From Geobacter sp. (lineage in GTDB: Bacteria; Desulfobacterota; Desulfuromonadia; Geobacterales; DSM-12255), in NCBI GenBank assembly GCA_012026855.1, contig VEOV01000370.1, positions 1 through 27,236 of the forward strand: a stretch of 27,236 bases of DNA, in the 5' to 3' direction. The position numbers and the translations under genes are program-made. The stretch's first letter is position 1; the number at the start of each line of letters is the position of its first letter. Under the pieces are notes generated by a model that ran no database searches, was not told the DNA's origin, and worked only from the letters and a program-made list of their open reading frames with translations. Below, one piece after another: positions 1 through 9,132 of the stretch.

Positions 1-440
1 CCGCTGACGCCGACCATGGGAACTTTTTCGATAAACTGCAGCTCACCCCTGCGGATCGCCCGAACCTCCCGTTTGAGGCTGTTGGTCTGCAGGGCCAGCT
101 TGACTATCAGCCGGAGCGCATCGGCCTTGAACGGCTTTTTCATGTAGTGGAAGGCGCCCAGTTTGAGGGACTCCACCGCTGTTTCCACCGAGCCGTAACC
201 GGTCACCACGATGACCAGCAGGTCCGGATCAATCTCTTTCAGTTTTTTCAGGACATTGATGCCGTTATCCTGGCCGAGATTCAGGTCCAGCAGGGCAAGA
301 TCAATCTCCTCCGAGGCCGCCAGTTCCAGGGCGCTTTTGCTGTCAGCCGCAGCAACTACCTGATAGCCTGCGTCGCGCAGGATGCGGTCCACATTCTCCC
401 GGATAAACTCTTCGTCATCAATGATCAGAATCTTTTCCAT
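1..440 (-). CDS. Sigma-54-type response regulator, N-terminal part (gene cut by left window edge)
   Basis: The minus-strand frame is open from an ATG at 440 to the window edge, about 146 codons, so the end of the gene is outside. The protein begins MEKILIIDDEEF and carries a complete receiver domain: acidic pair D8-D9, phospho-acceptor D52 (LALLDLN), T80 and K102 (MKKPF). After a linker (about 120-135) it reads VPMVGVSG at the edge, which fits the start of an AAA+ sigma-54 interaction domain. It starts 6 bp after the stop of the upstream kinase gene, whose last codons supply a GAGAGG ribosome site, so the two form a kinase-to-regulator operon and probably a cognate pair. The receiver is certain. 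The NtrC-like output domain is inferred, since its Walker motifs lie outside. Confidence 0.9.
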   Translation of the reverse strand, partial: MEKILIIDDEEFIRENVDRILRDAGYQVVAAADSKSALELAASEEIDLALLDLNLGQDNGINVLKKLKEIDPDLLVIVVTGYGSVETAVESLKLGAFHYMKKPFKADALRLIVKLALQTNSLKREVRAIRRGELQFIEKVPMVGVS

Positions 441-446
441 TACCGG

Positions 447-2933
447 TTACACCCTCTCTTTCAGCGGCAGGGTTATGGTGATTGTTGTGCCGCACCCTTT
501 TTCACTGGTTACTTCGATCCTGCCGTTGTGTTCTTCGATGATCCGTTGTGATATGGAGAGCCCAAGCCCGGTGCCGCCACTGGATGCGGTAAAGAATGGC
601 TCAAACACCAGGGGCAGGTCGTCAGCAGCTATTCCCTGGCCGTTGTCGCTGACGGTAAGCAGGGCTGACTCCGCAGTGACGGTGGTGGCAACCGTGATGC
701 TGCCTCCTTCAGCCGAGGCATTAAGGGAATTGCGCAGCAGATTCAACAGTACCTGGCGGATTTTCTCCGGATCGAAGCAGAACTCCGGCATCTCCTGCAG
801 GGTGCTTTCCAGTCGGACGCCGTTTTTTTCACACACCTTGCGGAAAAAAAGGAGCGTTTCATTGACCAGGGCATTGAGGGAGGCCAGCCTGAATTCGGAA
901 CCGGGCGGGGCGGCATAATGCAGCAGTGAGTTGATCAGCTTCTCAACCCGCTCGATCTCTGCCAGCGCCCGGCTCATCAGCCCTTTGGTTTCACTGTCAA
1001 AGGAGGGGTGGTCGTGCAGGTCGTCCAGCAGCAGGGTGATGCCGGTCAACGGGTTCCTGATTTCGTGGGCAATGCCGGCCGACAGCCGTCCCAGCGAGGC
1101 CAGCCGGTCCATGCGGGTCATCTCCTGGCGCATCTGCTCTTTTTCAGTTTCGTCCCTGATGGTGACGGTGATCCCCTGCTCCATCTTCTGGCCAATGGGG
1201 AATATGCCGATGTCGTAGTACTTTTGGCCTGCGCTGAATGGCTTCCGGCCGAATCCGGCTCCGCCGGCAACAGTCTCTTCTATCCGGGCGACAATGTCAG
1301 GCCAGTCGCTGAAAATCTCGCGGTAGTGCATCCCGGGCAGAACTCGGTCGCCGAGAATCTTGACCGTGTTGGTGTTGACCGAGATCAGCACCCCCTGGGG
1401 AGAAAAGGGGAGAATGGCGCTGGAGATACTGTTGACTACCCCTTCCATGAAGTTGCGTTCGCCGGTAACCTCTTCCCTGGAGCGGTCCAGTGCGGAAAGA
1501 GTCTCCATCAGGCGGCTGTTGCGGCTCTCCAGCTCTTCAGCCATCCGGTTGAAGTCGCTGGCAAGCTCGCCGATCTCGTCCCTTGAGTCAATGGCAACCC
1601 GACTGCTGCCGCTCCCCACGGCAATGGCGCGGGTCTGCTCGGTCAGCAGGGCCAGGGGGCGGGTGATGCTTCTGGAGATCCACCAGGCAGCCAACAGTGC
1701 CAGCAGCATGGTGAGTGACAGGATCAGACCGCTTTTGGCCAAGTGGCTGCGCATCTGCTCATGGATGATGCCTGCCGCTGTTCTGGCCGGTTCGTGAAAC
1801 AGGTCGGTCTGGAAACCGATGGTTACCCCTCCGAAGATTCCATGCCGGGCATATTCGCCTTTTTTGTAGACGATCGGGGCATAGGCCATGACCTTGCGTG
1901 CCCCCCCCACGTTGGTAGTGTCCACATAACCGCTCTTGCCATGGCGCACACTGAGGGCGGCAACCGGGTAGTTGGGGTGGATGAAACCGGCGTGGTCAAG
2001 GTTGAACGGAATCCGGCCGCTGTCTATGTCGGCCTGGGATGACTTTTCGGTGTATGGCGGCACTTCTCTGCCGTCGGCATCAACTCCGCGGATGTCCCAG
2101 AAATTGGGATGGGTGATGATCCAACCCTCATCATCAAAGATGAAGGCGTAGTTGCCACTCTTGTAGGAGGGGAAGACAGTTTTCTCGACCTTGCCCGGCT
2201 GCACATGCTGACTGAATTCCATCAGGTGGCGATGATCAAGGGATAAAACCGCAATGCCCGTAAACTCCCCCTTCCCACGGTATAGAGGGGTGGCAAAGCG
2301 GATAACCCCTTCGTATTCCCTGCCGCCAAAGGCGCTTTCCGAATCCTTGGCGCTGCCGAGCTGATCTTGTTTGCCGACATGGAATCCCTTGAGATGTGAG
2401 ACGTATACCCCTCCCCGCTTCAGTTTTGCCGTCTCACTGAAGTAGGTTTCGTTTTTGAAGCGGGTATTTGCCGGGTTTGCTACATTGACCCGCTCGCCAG
2501 CCGGCAGCATCCTGCCGTTACGGATTACCAGTTTCTGCATCCCGGTGGCGTCAATTATCTCCAGTTCGGCATATCTGGGTATGCGGAAATGTTTGTCGAC
2601 CGGCTCTGCCTGGGTGCCGCTCCGCTGCCAGATCTCCTCTTTCTTGCTGTTGTAAAAAGTAGTGAGAATTTCAGGGGTGTGGGGCAGGGACGCTACCAGC
2701 TGCAGGTCGTTTTCGCAGTCTTCCAGGAACAGGCTGATATCATCAGCTATTTCTCTGGCGCGGCTCTCCAGATTTTCCGATGCCTGCCGGTCGGTGGTTT
2801 CGGAGATCCGCTCTGCAAGCCGGCTGCTGGTGCTTTTCAGATTGAGAAAAAGGGTGGCCGATGAAAAAACAAGGGGCAGAATCGCGATGAGCAGCAGCGC
2901 CAGGAGAAATTTTCTGAACAGAGTCAGTTTCAT
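447..2933 (-). CDS. Membrane histidine kinase, Cache-HAMP-PAS-HisKA-HATPase
   Basis: This 828-residue sensor kinase has a transmembrane helix at about 8-28, a long extracytoplasmic region (about 35-395) of double-Cache type, and a second helix at about 398-417. A HAMP domain with a short coil follows (about 418-475), then a PAS-like segment (about 495-600). The dimerisation domain has H-box GIAHEIRNP with phospho-acceptor H623. The ATPase carries the N-box NLLRNSLNA, G1 box DNGQGI and G2 box GTGLGLS. Cache domains in such kinases usually bind small ligands such as organic acids or amino acids; the ligand cannot be read here. Its likely partner is the regulator gene 6 bp downstream. No clear Shine-Dalgarno sequence precedes the ATG at 2933, although no other start fits the N-terminal helix better. 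The gene is divergent from the PAS-SpoIIE gene, 117 bp away. Confidence 0.93.
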   Translation of the reverse strand: MKLTLFRKFLLALLLIAILPLVFSSATLFLNLKSTSSRLAERISETTDRQASENLESRAREIADDISLFLEDCENDLQLVASLPHTPEILTTFYNSKKEEIWQRSGTQAEPVDKHFRIPRYAELEIIDATGMQKLVIRNGRMLPAGERVNVANPANTRFKNETYFSETAKLKRGGVYVSHLKGFHVGKQDQLGSAKDSESAFGGREYEGVIRFATPLYRGKGEFTGIAVLSLDHRHLMEFSQHVQPGKVEKTVFPSYKSGNYAFIFDDEGWIITHPNFWDIRGVDADGREVPPYTEKSSQADIDSGRIPFNLDHAGFIHPNYPVAALSVRHGKSGYVDTTNVGGARKVMAYAPIVYKKGEYARHGIFGGVTIGFQTDLFHEPARTAAGIIHEQMRSHLAKSGLILSLTMLLALLAAWWISRSITRPLALLTEQTRAIAVGSGSSRVAIDSRDEIGELASDFNRMAEELESRNSRLMETLSALDRSREEVTGERNFMEGVVNSISSAILPFSPQGVLISVNTNTVKILGDRVLPGMHYREIFSDWPDIVARIEETVAGGAGFGRKPFSAGQKYYDIGIFPIGQKMEQGITVTIRDETEKEQMRQEMTRMDRLASLGRLSAGIAHEIRNPLTGITLLLDDLHDHPSFDSETKGLMSRALAEIERVEKLINSLLHYAAPPGSEFRLASLNALVNETLLFFRKVCEKNGVRLESTLQEMPEFCFDPEKIRQVLLNLLRNSLNASAEGGSITVATTVTAESALLTVSDNGQGIAADDLPLVFEPFFTASSGGTGLGLSISQRIIEEHNGRIEVTSEKGCGTTITITLPLKERV

Positions 2934-2975
2934 GGAGATAATTTAAAGGAGAGACGGCGAGAATACAAGGGCTCC

Positions 2976-3003
2976 TTTACAAGCGGCAGCGGGGTGCTAT
3001 GCT
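2976..3003 (+). promoter_or_regulatory. Candidate sigma-70 promoter for the PAS-SpoIIE gene
   Basis: TTTACA at 2976-2981 and TATGCT at 2998-3003 are separated by 16 bp, 47 bp before the ATG at 3051. The -35 matches the consensus at 5 of 6 positions and the -10 at 4 of 6. This is read by eye only. Confidence 0.35.
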
Positions 3004-3050
3004 TTGGCTGTATTCCGAGTCTAAGGGAGAGATAATCGGGAGGCTGGAGC

Positions 3051-4160
3051 ATGACAACGATTGAGAATCTGGTGCTGACCGATCTGCTCGACTCTTTGAA
3101 TGATGGTTTGTATGTCTGTGATACCGACCGCCGGATCATCTACTGGAGCAAGTCGGCCGAGCGGATCACCGGTTGGCCCGCCAGTGAAGTTGTCGGACGC
3201 AGATGCCGGGATAATGTCCTTATACATATCGACAAGGATGGCCGCCGCCTGTGCGGTGAGGAGTTCTGTCCGTTGCACCGCAGCATGCGCACCGACAAGG
3301 GGAGCAATGTGTCCCAGATTGTGTTCGGCATGACTAAGTGGGGACATCGGCTGCCGATGGCAGCGTCGGTGTCACCACTTCATAATACTGAGGGGGAGGT
3401 TATTGGCGGCGTCGAGACCTTCAGGGACCTTTCCGACACTTATGGTAACCTGCTCCGGGCCAAGAAAATCCAGGCATTGGCCATGGAAAGCAATCTGCCG
3501 GATGACGACCGGATCAAATTCAGGACGTTTTACCTGCCCAACGACATAATCGGCGGTGACTTTTACTCGATAAAGCTGCTTCCATCCGGGGAGTACGGCT
3601 TCATGGCGGCAGATGTCATGGGCCATGGCGTTGCCGCCGCCCTTTATACCATGCATCTGAGCGCCCTCTGGGAGAGTCACTGTCACATGCTTGCCGAACC
3701 GGGGGAGTTTGCCAGGCTTGTCAACAACGAGCTGTGCAAGGTCGTCAAGGACGAATCCTTTGCCACCGCCATCTGCGGCGTCATCAACCCCGGGACCCGG
3801 AAGGTCAGGGTGTCTTCAGCCGCCTGGCCGCCGCTCCTCATGTTCAGGGGGGGTGGGAAACCGGAGGCAGTGGAGCTGCCCGGCTGGCCTTTCGGGATGG
3901 AGAACAATGCCGACTACGAAGAGAGCGAGTATGATTTTGCCGCCGGAGACTGCCTGCTGCTCTTTTCCGAAGGCGCTACCGAGATCCATAATGCTGCCGG
4001 TGAACTCCTCGATGTGGCTGGCCTCACGGATATCCTCAGCTCACTGAACTACCCGGCAGAGCAGCTAGAATTTCCAGAGCTGCAGGAAGCGCTTCTGAAC
4101 TACTCCAACGCCATTCGTCTCGAAGACGACATTACCCTCCTTGAGGTCAGGTTTACCTGA
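3051..4160 (+). CDS. PAS domain / SpoIIE-type PP2C serine phosphatase (RsbU-like)
   Basis: The 369-residue soluble protein has an N-terminal PAS domain (about 8-125). It contains a Cys/His-rich stretch (GRRC, LIHID, LCGEEFCPL) seen in a subset of PAS domains. A PP2C/SpoIIE phosphatase domain follows from about 155 to the end. Metal-binding acidic residues appear in IIGGDFY, in ADVMGHG and in the C-terminal LEDDITLLEV. Such proteins dephosphorylate anti-sigma-factor antagonists or similar partners in response to the signal sensed by the PAS domain. No antagonist or anti-sigma kinase gene is adjacent, so the target is elsewhere or unknown. The ATG at 3051 is preceded by a GGAG ribosome site about 7 bp upstream. 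The stop codon sits within a small hairpin, TCAGGT-TT-ACCTGA, without a T-run. Confidence 0.88.
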   Translation: MTTIENLVLTDLLDSLNDGLYVCDTDRRIIYWSKSAERITGWPASEVVGRRCRDNVLIHIDKDGRRLCGEEFCPLHRSMRTDKGSNVSQIVFGMTKWGHRLPMAASVSPLHNTEGEVIGGVETFRDLSDTYGNLLRAKKIQALAMESNLPDDDRIKFRTFYLPNDIIGGDFYSIKLLPSGEYGFMAADVMGHGVAAALYTMHLSALWESHCHMLAEPGEFARLVNNELCKVVKDESFATAICGVINPGTRKVRVSSAAWPPLLMFRGGGKPEAVELPGWPFGMENNADYEESEYDFAAGDCLLLFSEGATEIHNAAGELLDVAGLTDILSSLNYPAEQLEFPELQEALLNYSNAIRLEDDITLLEVRFT

Positions 4161-4278
4161 TTCAAATCTAAGTGGGCTCTGATTAGAGATTCTGGATTAT
4201 AGTGAAGAATATTGTTAGAGTAACGGCGCCGGACTTGAGAAGCGTGCCGGCACTTAACGAAGGCAGAGGAATATTCCC

Positions 4279-4830
4279 ATGACGGTAGACGAGGTAAATG
4301 CACTGCTTGCAGAGGCAGACGTGCTGGCAGACGAGAAAGAGGTGGCCGGAGCTATCAGCTGGATGGCTGCCGAGATTACCGTACGGCTGAAGGACAAATG
4401 CCCACTGGTTCTCAGCGTCATGAACGGCGGGATGATCTTTGCCGGACAGCTCCTGACAAAACTGGTGTTCCCCCTTGAGGTCGGCTATCTGCATGCGACC
4501 CGCTACGGCGATGAGGTCTGTGGCGGCGGGTTGAACTGGCTGGCAACACCGCCGCTCAATATCTCCGGCAGAACGGTTCTCCTGCTGGACGACATTTTGG
4601 ACGAGGGGATAACCCTGGCGGAAATCGCCGACTACTGCAGGAGGGAGGGGGCTGAAGAGGTGCTGACGGCTGTGCTTGTGGACAAACTGCATGACCGGAA
4701 GGTCTTTCCCGGCTGCAAGGCTGATTTTACGGGCATCAGGACGGAAGACAGGTTCCTTTTCGGCTACGGTCTTGACTATAAAGGTTTCTGGCGTAACGCC
4801 CCAGGTATTTATGCCGTGAAAGGGATGTAA
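4279..4830 (+). CDS. hpt: Hypoxanthine(-guanine) phosphoribosyltransferase
   Basis: The enzyme joins hypoxanthine or guanine to PRPP to give IMP or GMP in cytoplasmic purine salvage. The 183-residue protein has the type I phosphoribosyltransferase PRPP loop VLLLDDILDEGITL (100-113), with the acidic pair D104-D105. Upstream is the flexible-loop region around SVMNGGMIFAGQLL, typical of HGPRT. The length fits the family (about 170-185). The next gene, 5 bp downstream, is a purine permease, which supports a salvage operon. The ATG at 4279 follows GAGGAATATTCCC, giving an AGAGG ribosome site with workable spacing. The 118 bp before the gene show no promoter I would defend. Base preference (hypoxanthine, guanine or xanthine) cannot be settled from the sequence. 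Confidence 0.88.
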   Translation: MTVDEVNALLAEADVLADEKEVAGAISWMAAEITVRLKDKCPLVLSVMNGGMIFAGQLLTKLVFPLEVGYLHATRYGDEVCGGGLNWLATPPLNISGRTVLLLDDILDEGITLAEIADYCRREGAEEVLTAVLVDKLHDRKVFPGCKADFTGIRTEDRFLFGYGLDYKGFWRNAPGIYAVKGM

Positions 4831-4835
4831 TTGCC

Positions 4836-6137
4836 ATGAAAGATTTTTTCCAGTTTGACAGGTACAAGACATCATATCGTCAAGAGACCCTGGCCGGATT
4901 CACAACATTTCTGACAATGGCGTATATCATCATCGTCAACCCCGCCATCCTGGAAAATGCCGGCATCCCAAGGGCTCCCCAGGTTACCGCGACCATTCTG
5001 GCGGCGGTGATCGGTACCCTGATAATGGCTTTCTGGGCAAATCGCCCCTTTGCCATTGCCCCTTACATGAGTGAAAACGCCTTCATCGCCTTCGTGGTGG
5101 TCAAGGTGATGGGATACAGCTGGCAAACGGCCCTGGCAGCGGTCTTTATCGCCGGTTGCCTCTTTACACTGTTGACACTGTTCAAAATCAGAAGCTGGTT
5201 GGCAGAATCCATTCCCATGTCGCTCAAGGGGAGTTTTGCCGTCGGCATCGGCCTGTTTCTGACCTTCATCGGCCTGAATGAAACCGGTATCGTGGCCCTT
5301 GGCGTTGCCGGTGCCCCGGTAAAACTGGGGAACATCGGCAGTCCTTCAGTGCTGCTGGCTCTGGCAGGGCTGCTGCTGGTTGTGGTGCTGCTTGCCAGGC
5401 GTGTGCATGGTGCCATGCTGATCGGCATTCTGATGACAACAGTAGCATCAGTGCTGCTCGGCATAACCCCGATGCCGAGGGAGATAGTCAGCCTGCCCCC
5501 ACCCCTTGACCCAATTATGCTCAAGCTCGACCTGGCCGGTGCCTTGTCGCTGCAATTTTTCCCTGTTGTCATGGTGGTCTTCATCATGGCCTTTCTGGAT
5601 ACCATCGGCACCCTGATCGGGCTCTCCATGAGAGCCGACCTGCTGGACGAGGAGGGCAACCTGCCGGAGATCGAGCGGCCGATGATGGCCGATGCTATGG
5701 CCACGGTAATTGCCCCGCTGCTGGGGACACCCACAACCGGAGCCTATATCGAGTCTGCAGCCGGGATTGAAGAGGGGGGGCGAACCGGTTTTACCGCCCT
5801 GGTGGTTGCCCTGCTTTTTCTGCTGTCGCTTTTCCTGGCGCCGCTCTTTACCATTGTGCCGGCCCATGCCTACGGAATTGCCCTGATTGTCATCGGGTCA
5901 TCCCTGATACGCCCGGTTGCCCAGCTGGATTTTGATGATATGACCGAGCTGGTGCCGGCATTTCTTACCATTGTCCTGATGATTTTTACTTACAATATCG
6001 GCGTCGGCATGACTGCCGGCATGATTGCCTACGTACTGGTCAAGCTGCTGACCGGCAGAGGTCGTGAGGTAAATGCAGGTATGTGGGTTTTGGCGCTGCT
6101 TTCGGCGTCTCTTTTTATCTTTCTCCCCAGGATGTGA
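4836..6137 (+). CDS. NCS2-family purine permease, AzgA type
   Basis: This 433-residue integral membrane protein has about 12-14 hydrophobic segments. It matches the AzgA branch of the NCS2 (nucleobase-ascorbate) transporters: an N-terminal YRQETLAGFTTFLTMAYIIIVNP, then FLDTIGTLIGL followed by LLDEEGNLPEIERPMMADA, and TTGAYIESAAGIEEGGRTG in the second half. Members of this branch import adenine, hypoxanthine or guanine by proton symport through the inner membrane. It is separated by 5 bp from the phosphoribosyltransferase gene, so uptake and ribosylation of the base appear co-expressed. The exact substrate is inferred from this pairing, with hypoxanthine or guanine most likely. The next gene, a response regulator, starts only 12 bp downstream on the same strand and may be co-transcribed. 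Confidence 0.9.
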   Translation: MKDFFQFDRYKTSYRQETLAGFTTFLTMAYIIIVNPAILENAGIPRAPQVTATILAAVIGTLIMAFWANRPFAIAPYMSENAFIAFVVVKVMGYSWQTALAAVFIAGCLFTLLTLFKIRSWLAESIPMSLKGSFAVGIGLFLTFIGLNETGIVALGVAGAPVKLGNIGSPSVLLALAGLLLVVVLLARRVHGAMLIGILMTTVASVLLGITPMPREIVSLPPPLDPIMLKLDLAGALSLQFFPVVMVVFIMAFLDTIGTLIGLSMRADLLDEEGNLPEIERPMMADAMATVIAPLLGTPTTGAYIESAAGIEEGGRTGFTALVVALLFLLSLFLAPLFTIVPAHAYGIALIVIGSSLIRPVAQLDFDDMTELVPAFLTIVLMIFTYNIGVGMTAGMIAYVLVKLLTGRGREVNAGMWVLALLSASLFIFLPRM

Positions 6138-6149
6138 CAGGAAACAGCT

Positions 6150-7583
6150 ATGCCTGCAAACAGTAAAGTTCTCCTAGTTGATGATGATGCCGATTTCCGG
6201 GAAGAGCTCCGCCGGATGCTCGTCTCAAACGGCGTGACCGAAATCGAAACTGCCGAAAACGCTCTGGCCGCTTTGCAAAGAATTGAGCAGGGTGACATTG
6301 CCCTGGTGCTGCTTGATATGGTCATGCCGGGGATTTCGGGCACAGAGCTGCTGTCAATTCTGGGGGAACGCTATCCTGCGCTCCCGGTAGTCATGATAAC
6401 CGCAGTCAGTGATGCGGCTACCATTGTCAGCTGCATCAAGCAAGGGGCCATAGATTTCCTTACCAAGCCACTGGACGCGCCCCGCTTGTATGCCACCGTG
6501 ACCAGATCGCTGCAGTTTTCAGAGCTGAAAAACCAGAACCGGCAGCTCCGGGACTTTCTCCTGGGGGAGCCGCTTTTCAAACCTGAAGTATTCGCCTCGA
6601 TTCTGACCGGCAACAATCGGATGAAAGCAATCTTCAAATTTGTCGAGACGATTGCCGTGACTGACAATCCGGTGCTGATCACCGGTGAAACAGGGGTAGG
6701 CAAGGAGTCCATGGCAAGGGCCGTGCATGATGCCAGCGGGCTTAAGGGTGAGTTCGTTGCGGTTAATGTCGCCGGGCTTGATGACCTGATGTTTTCCGAC
6801 ACACTCTTCGGTCACAGAAAGGGGGCGTTTACCGGGGCGAGTGACTCCCGTGAAGGGTTGATAAAAAAGGCTGAAGGGGGCGCGCTGTTCCTCGACGAAA
6901 TCGGAGATCTGCGGCAGGAGTCGCAGCAGATGCTCCTGAGGCTGTTGCAGGAGAAAGAGTACTACCGCCTTGGTTCGGACCTTCTCTTTAAAAGCAGTGC
7001 CAGGATAGTTGCCGCTTCAAACAGGGACTTCAAGACAGGCATTGCTGCCGGCACATTCCGCAGCGATCTTTTTCACCGCCTGGCCACCCACGAACTGCAT
7101 ATTCCACCGTTGCGCGAACGGGCTGATGATATTCCGCTGCTGACGCAGCACTTTGTGATGCAAGCCGCCGGATCAATGGGCAAACCGGTGCCCGCTATTT
7201 CCCCGGAGGCGCGGGGGGCGCTATTAGGTTGTGATTTCCCCGGAAATATTCGTGAGCTGCAGAACCTGATCAAGAATGCGGTCGCCTTTAATCGCACCGG
7301 CGAGCTGACCCTGACTGATTTCCCGACGTTGAAGGTAAATGCTGTTCAGTCCAAAGGGGTGCTGAAAATTGCCAATGAAGGCGGCTTTACGCTCCAGGCT
7401 GCTTTTGACAGTTTTCCCCGGATGGAGGAGGTTGAGCTGCTGCTGGTTCAGGAAGCGCTCAAGCAGAGCAGCGGCAACAAGGTGATGGCTGCCGAGCTGC
7501 TTGGCATCAGCAGGCCTACGCTGAATAAAAAGCTTGCGGATGGTGAGGGGTTGTCTGCTTTTCGGCAGGGAGATAAACAGTGA
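6150..7583 (+). CDS. Sigma-54-dependent response regulator (receiver, AAA+, Fis-type HTH)
   Basis: The 477-residue regulator has a receiver domain (6-120) with acidic D11-D13, phospho-acceptor D56 (LVLLDMVMPG) and a K in FLTKPLD. The AAA+ sigma-54 activation domain (about 150-380) has Walker A GETGVGKE at 179, the sigma-54-contacting GAFTGA loop at 225-230 and Walker B GGALFLDEIGD at 243. The C-terminus is a Fis-type helix-turn-helix (NKVMAAELLGISRPTLNKKL). It should activate -24/-12 promoters when phosphorylated. It follows the purine permease by 12 bp but faces the TonB-SBP-kinase operon. Its last 68 bp overlap the 3' end of the kinase gene on the other strand. That kinase is the likely partner, inferred from position. 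Confidence 0.93.
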   Translation: MPANSKVLLVDDDADFREELRRMLVSNGVTEIETAENALAALQRIEQGDIALVLLDMVMPGISGTELLSILGERYPALPVVMITAVSDAATIVSCIKQGAIDFLTKPLDAPRLYATVTRSLQFSELKNQNRQLRDFLLGEPLFKPEVFASILTGNNRMKAIFKFVETIAVTDNPVLITGETGVGKESMARAVHDASGLKGEFVAVNVAGLDDLMFSDTLFGHRKGAFTGASDSREGLIKKAEGGALFLDEIGDLRQESQQMLLRLLQEKEYYRLGSDLLFKSSARIVAASNRDFKTGIAAGTFRSDLFHRLATHELHIPPLRERADDIPLLTQHFVMQAAGSMGKPVPAISPEARGALLGCDFPGNIRELQNLIKNAVAFNRTGELTLTDFPTLKVNAVQSKGVLKIANEGGFTLQAAFDSFPRMEEVELLLVQEALKQSSGNKVMAAELLGISRPTLNKKLADGEGLSAFRQGDKQ

Positions 7584-9129
7584 CCGTACAGCCGGCGCCA
7601 GGTTTGGAGTCAAATTCAATTCTGCCGCCATGTTCGCTGATGATGAAGTTTGAGATGTAAAGTCCCAGTCCGCTGCCACCCTGGTTAATCCTGGTTGAAA
7701 AAAACGGCTCGCACAGTTGGGGTATATACTCCGGCTCTATGCCGTGCCCTTCGTCCCGCACTTCGACGGTAATCTCCCCGTCATGGGAGCTGTAGCCGGT
7801 GGTCAGCTCCACCCGCCTGGTCCCTTTGGGGGGCAGAGCCTGAATGGCGTTCATCAGCAGGTTGGTAAAGACCTGTTCAAGCTGGAATGGGTTCCCTGCC
7901 AATCTTGGAATTTCCTGGGCAAACCTGGTAACTATATTGATGTCGGTCTTGAGGCTGTGTGCCTGGACAATGGCCAGCGCGCCACTGGCCACCCGATTGA
8001 TGTCGACGTTGTGCATTGTTTCACCGCGATTCCCCAGACTGTAGCTGCGCAGATTCTGCACTACCCGTTCTATCCGGCCGCTGCTTCTGGCAATATTGCC
8101 AATGGTGCTGGCTATTTCCTCTTTTGCCCTGCTGAACGGAATGCCGGCAACGGTAAAATCTCCCTCATCCTTTGCCAACTGGGCCAGCATCTTTTCCATG
8201 TCCCGCCAGGCAGTCTCCAGATACTCACCAGAAAGCCTGATGGCGCCATTGGGGTTATTGATCTCATGGGCCATACTGGATACCAGCAGCCCCAGCGAGG
8301 TCATCCTGTTGGTCTGGATCAGCTTCGCCATATACTGTTTCTTCTCTTCATCAAACTCCAGGCGCAGACTGTTGACCCTCTCCTGCTGAAGGCGGTGGTT
8401 TTCCTTTTCCCGCTGCATCAGTTTTTCAGCCAGGATATTGATGGCAGCCGCTGCCCGCCGGGCGTCGGAGCTCTGGTCCGCTTCGATCCTGTCCTCCAGG
8501 TTGCCGGCGGCAATGCTTTCGACCCCCTTGAGTACGACGCCGAGCGTTCCGGTCATCTGCTGCAGAATAAGGTAGCCGATGGAGGAGATGAGCAGCCAGA
8601 AGAGCAGGCCGCACCAGATGGTCACCTTGATGAAGTGCTCCATCCTGGCGGTAAGGGAGTAAGTGTTAAGCTGCAGCTGGATCGATCCGGTCCGGCTCCC
8701 ATTCTTTGGCTGTTCGCCAAGCAACAGTTCCGCCGGGTCAAAGCCGCTGTCACTTGAGCTGATCTCGCTGGACACGGTGACGGTCTTGTTATCTTTGCCG
8801 GAGGTATTGGCGGAAACATCAACTACCAGCTCTCCTCTGGAGTTCATGACCTTGATGTTTTTTACACTTGGATATCTGAACAGGGCTGACGCGCGCCTGG
8901 CCGCTTCTTCGTTGAAGCCGGCATAAACCGGTATCTGCAGCTCCTTTGCCAGAAATGAGGCAAGGATTTCACCTTCCCGGCGCAGCTTTTCAGTGTGGGT
9001 ACGGCGTTCGTAGGAAATGAGGAGAAAGGTGAAGATGATGGTAAAAAGTGCAGTCAGGATGGTGAGAATGATGAAGAGCTGCTTGCGAAAACTGTAGTTT
9101 GACCAGTCAGGCCACCATGAGGAGCTCAT
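7516..9129 (-). CDS. Membrane histidine kinase, last gene of the TonB-receptor operon
   Basis: This 537-residue kinase has a first transmembrane helix at about 18-40 and a short periplasmic domain of about 125 residues (CHASE8-like, RASALFRYPSVKNIKVMNSRGE). A second helix at about 168-190 is followed by HAMP (about 190-245), a coiled linker, and an H-box SMAHEINNPNGA with phospho-acceptor H288. HATPase motifs are LLMNAIQAL, VRDEGHGIEP and GGSGLGLYIS. The gene follows the substrate-binding-protein gene by 3 bp, so they are co-transcribed. The catalytic domain ends near VTVYLPAEKQ; the last dozen residues are an extension inside the antisense overlap with the regulator gene. The partner regulator is probably the converging gene. 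A role in reading the loading state of the binding protein is inferred. Confidence 0.92.
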   Translation of the reverse strand: MSSSWWPDWSNYSFRKQLFIILTILTALFTIIFTFLLISYERRTHTEKLRREGEILASFLAKELQIPVYAGFNEEAARRASALFRYPSVKNIKVMNSRGELVVDVSANTSGKDNKTVTVSSEISSSDSGFDPAELLLGEQPKNGSRTGSIQLQLNTYSLTARMEHFIKVTIWCGLLFWLLISSIGYLILQQMTGTLGVVLKGVESIAAGNLEDRIEADQSSDARRAAAAINILAEKLMQREKENHRLQQERVNSLRLEFDEEKKQYMAKLIQTNRMTSLGLLVSSMAHEINNPNGAIRLSGEYLETAWRDMEKMLAQLAKDEGDFTVAGIPFSRAKEEIASTIGNIARSSGRIERVVQNLRSYSLGNRGETMHNVDINRVASGALAIVQAHSLKTDINIVTRFAQEIPRLAGNPFQLEQVFTNLLMNAIQALPPKGTRRVELTTGYSSHDGEITVEVRDEGHGIEPEYIPQLCEPFFSTRINQGGSGLGLYISNFIISEHGGRIEFDSKPGAGCTVTVYLPAEKQTTPHHPQAFYSA

Positions 9130-9132
9130 AGG

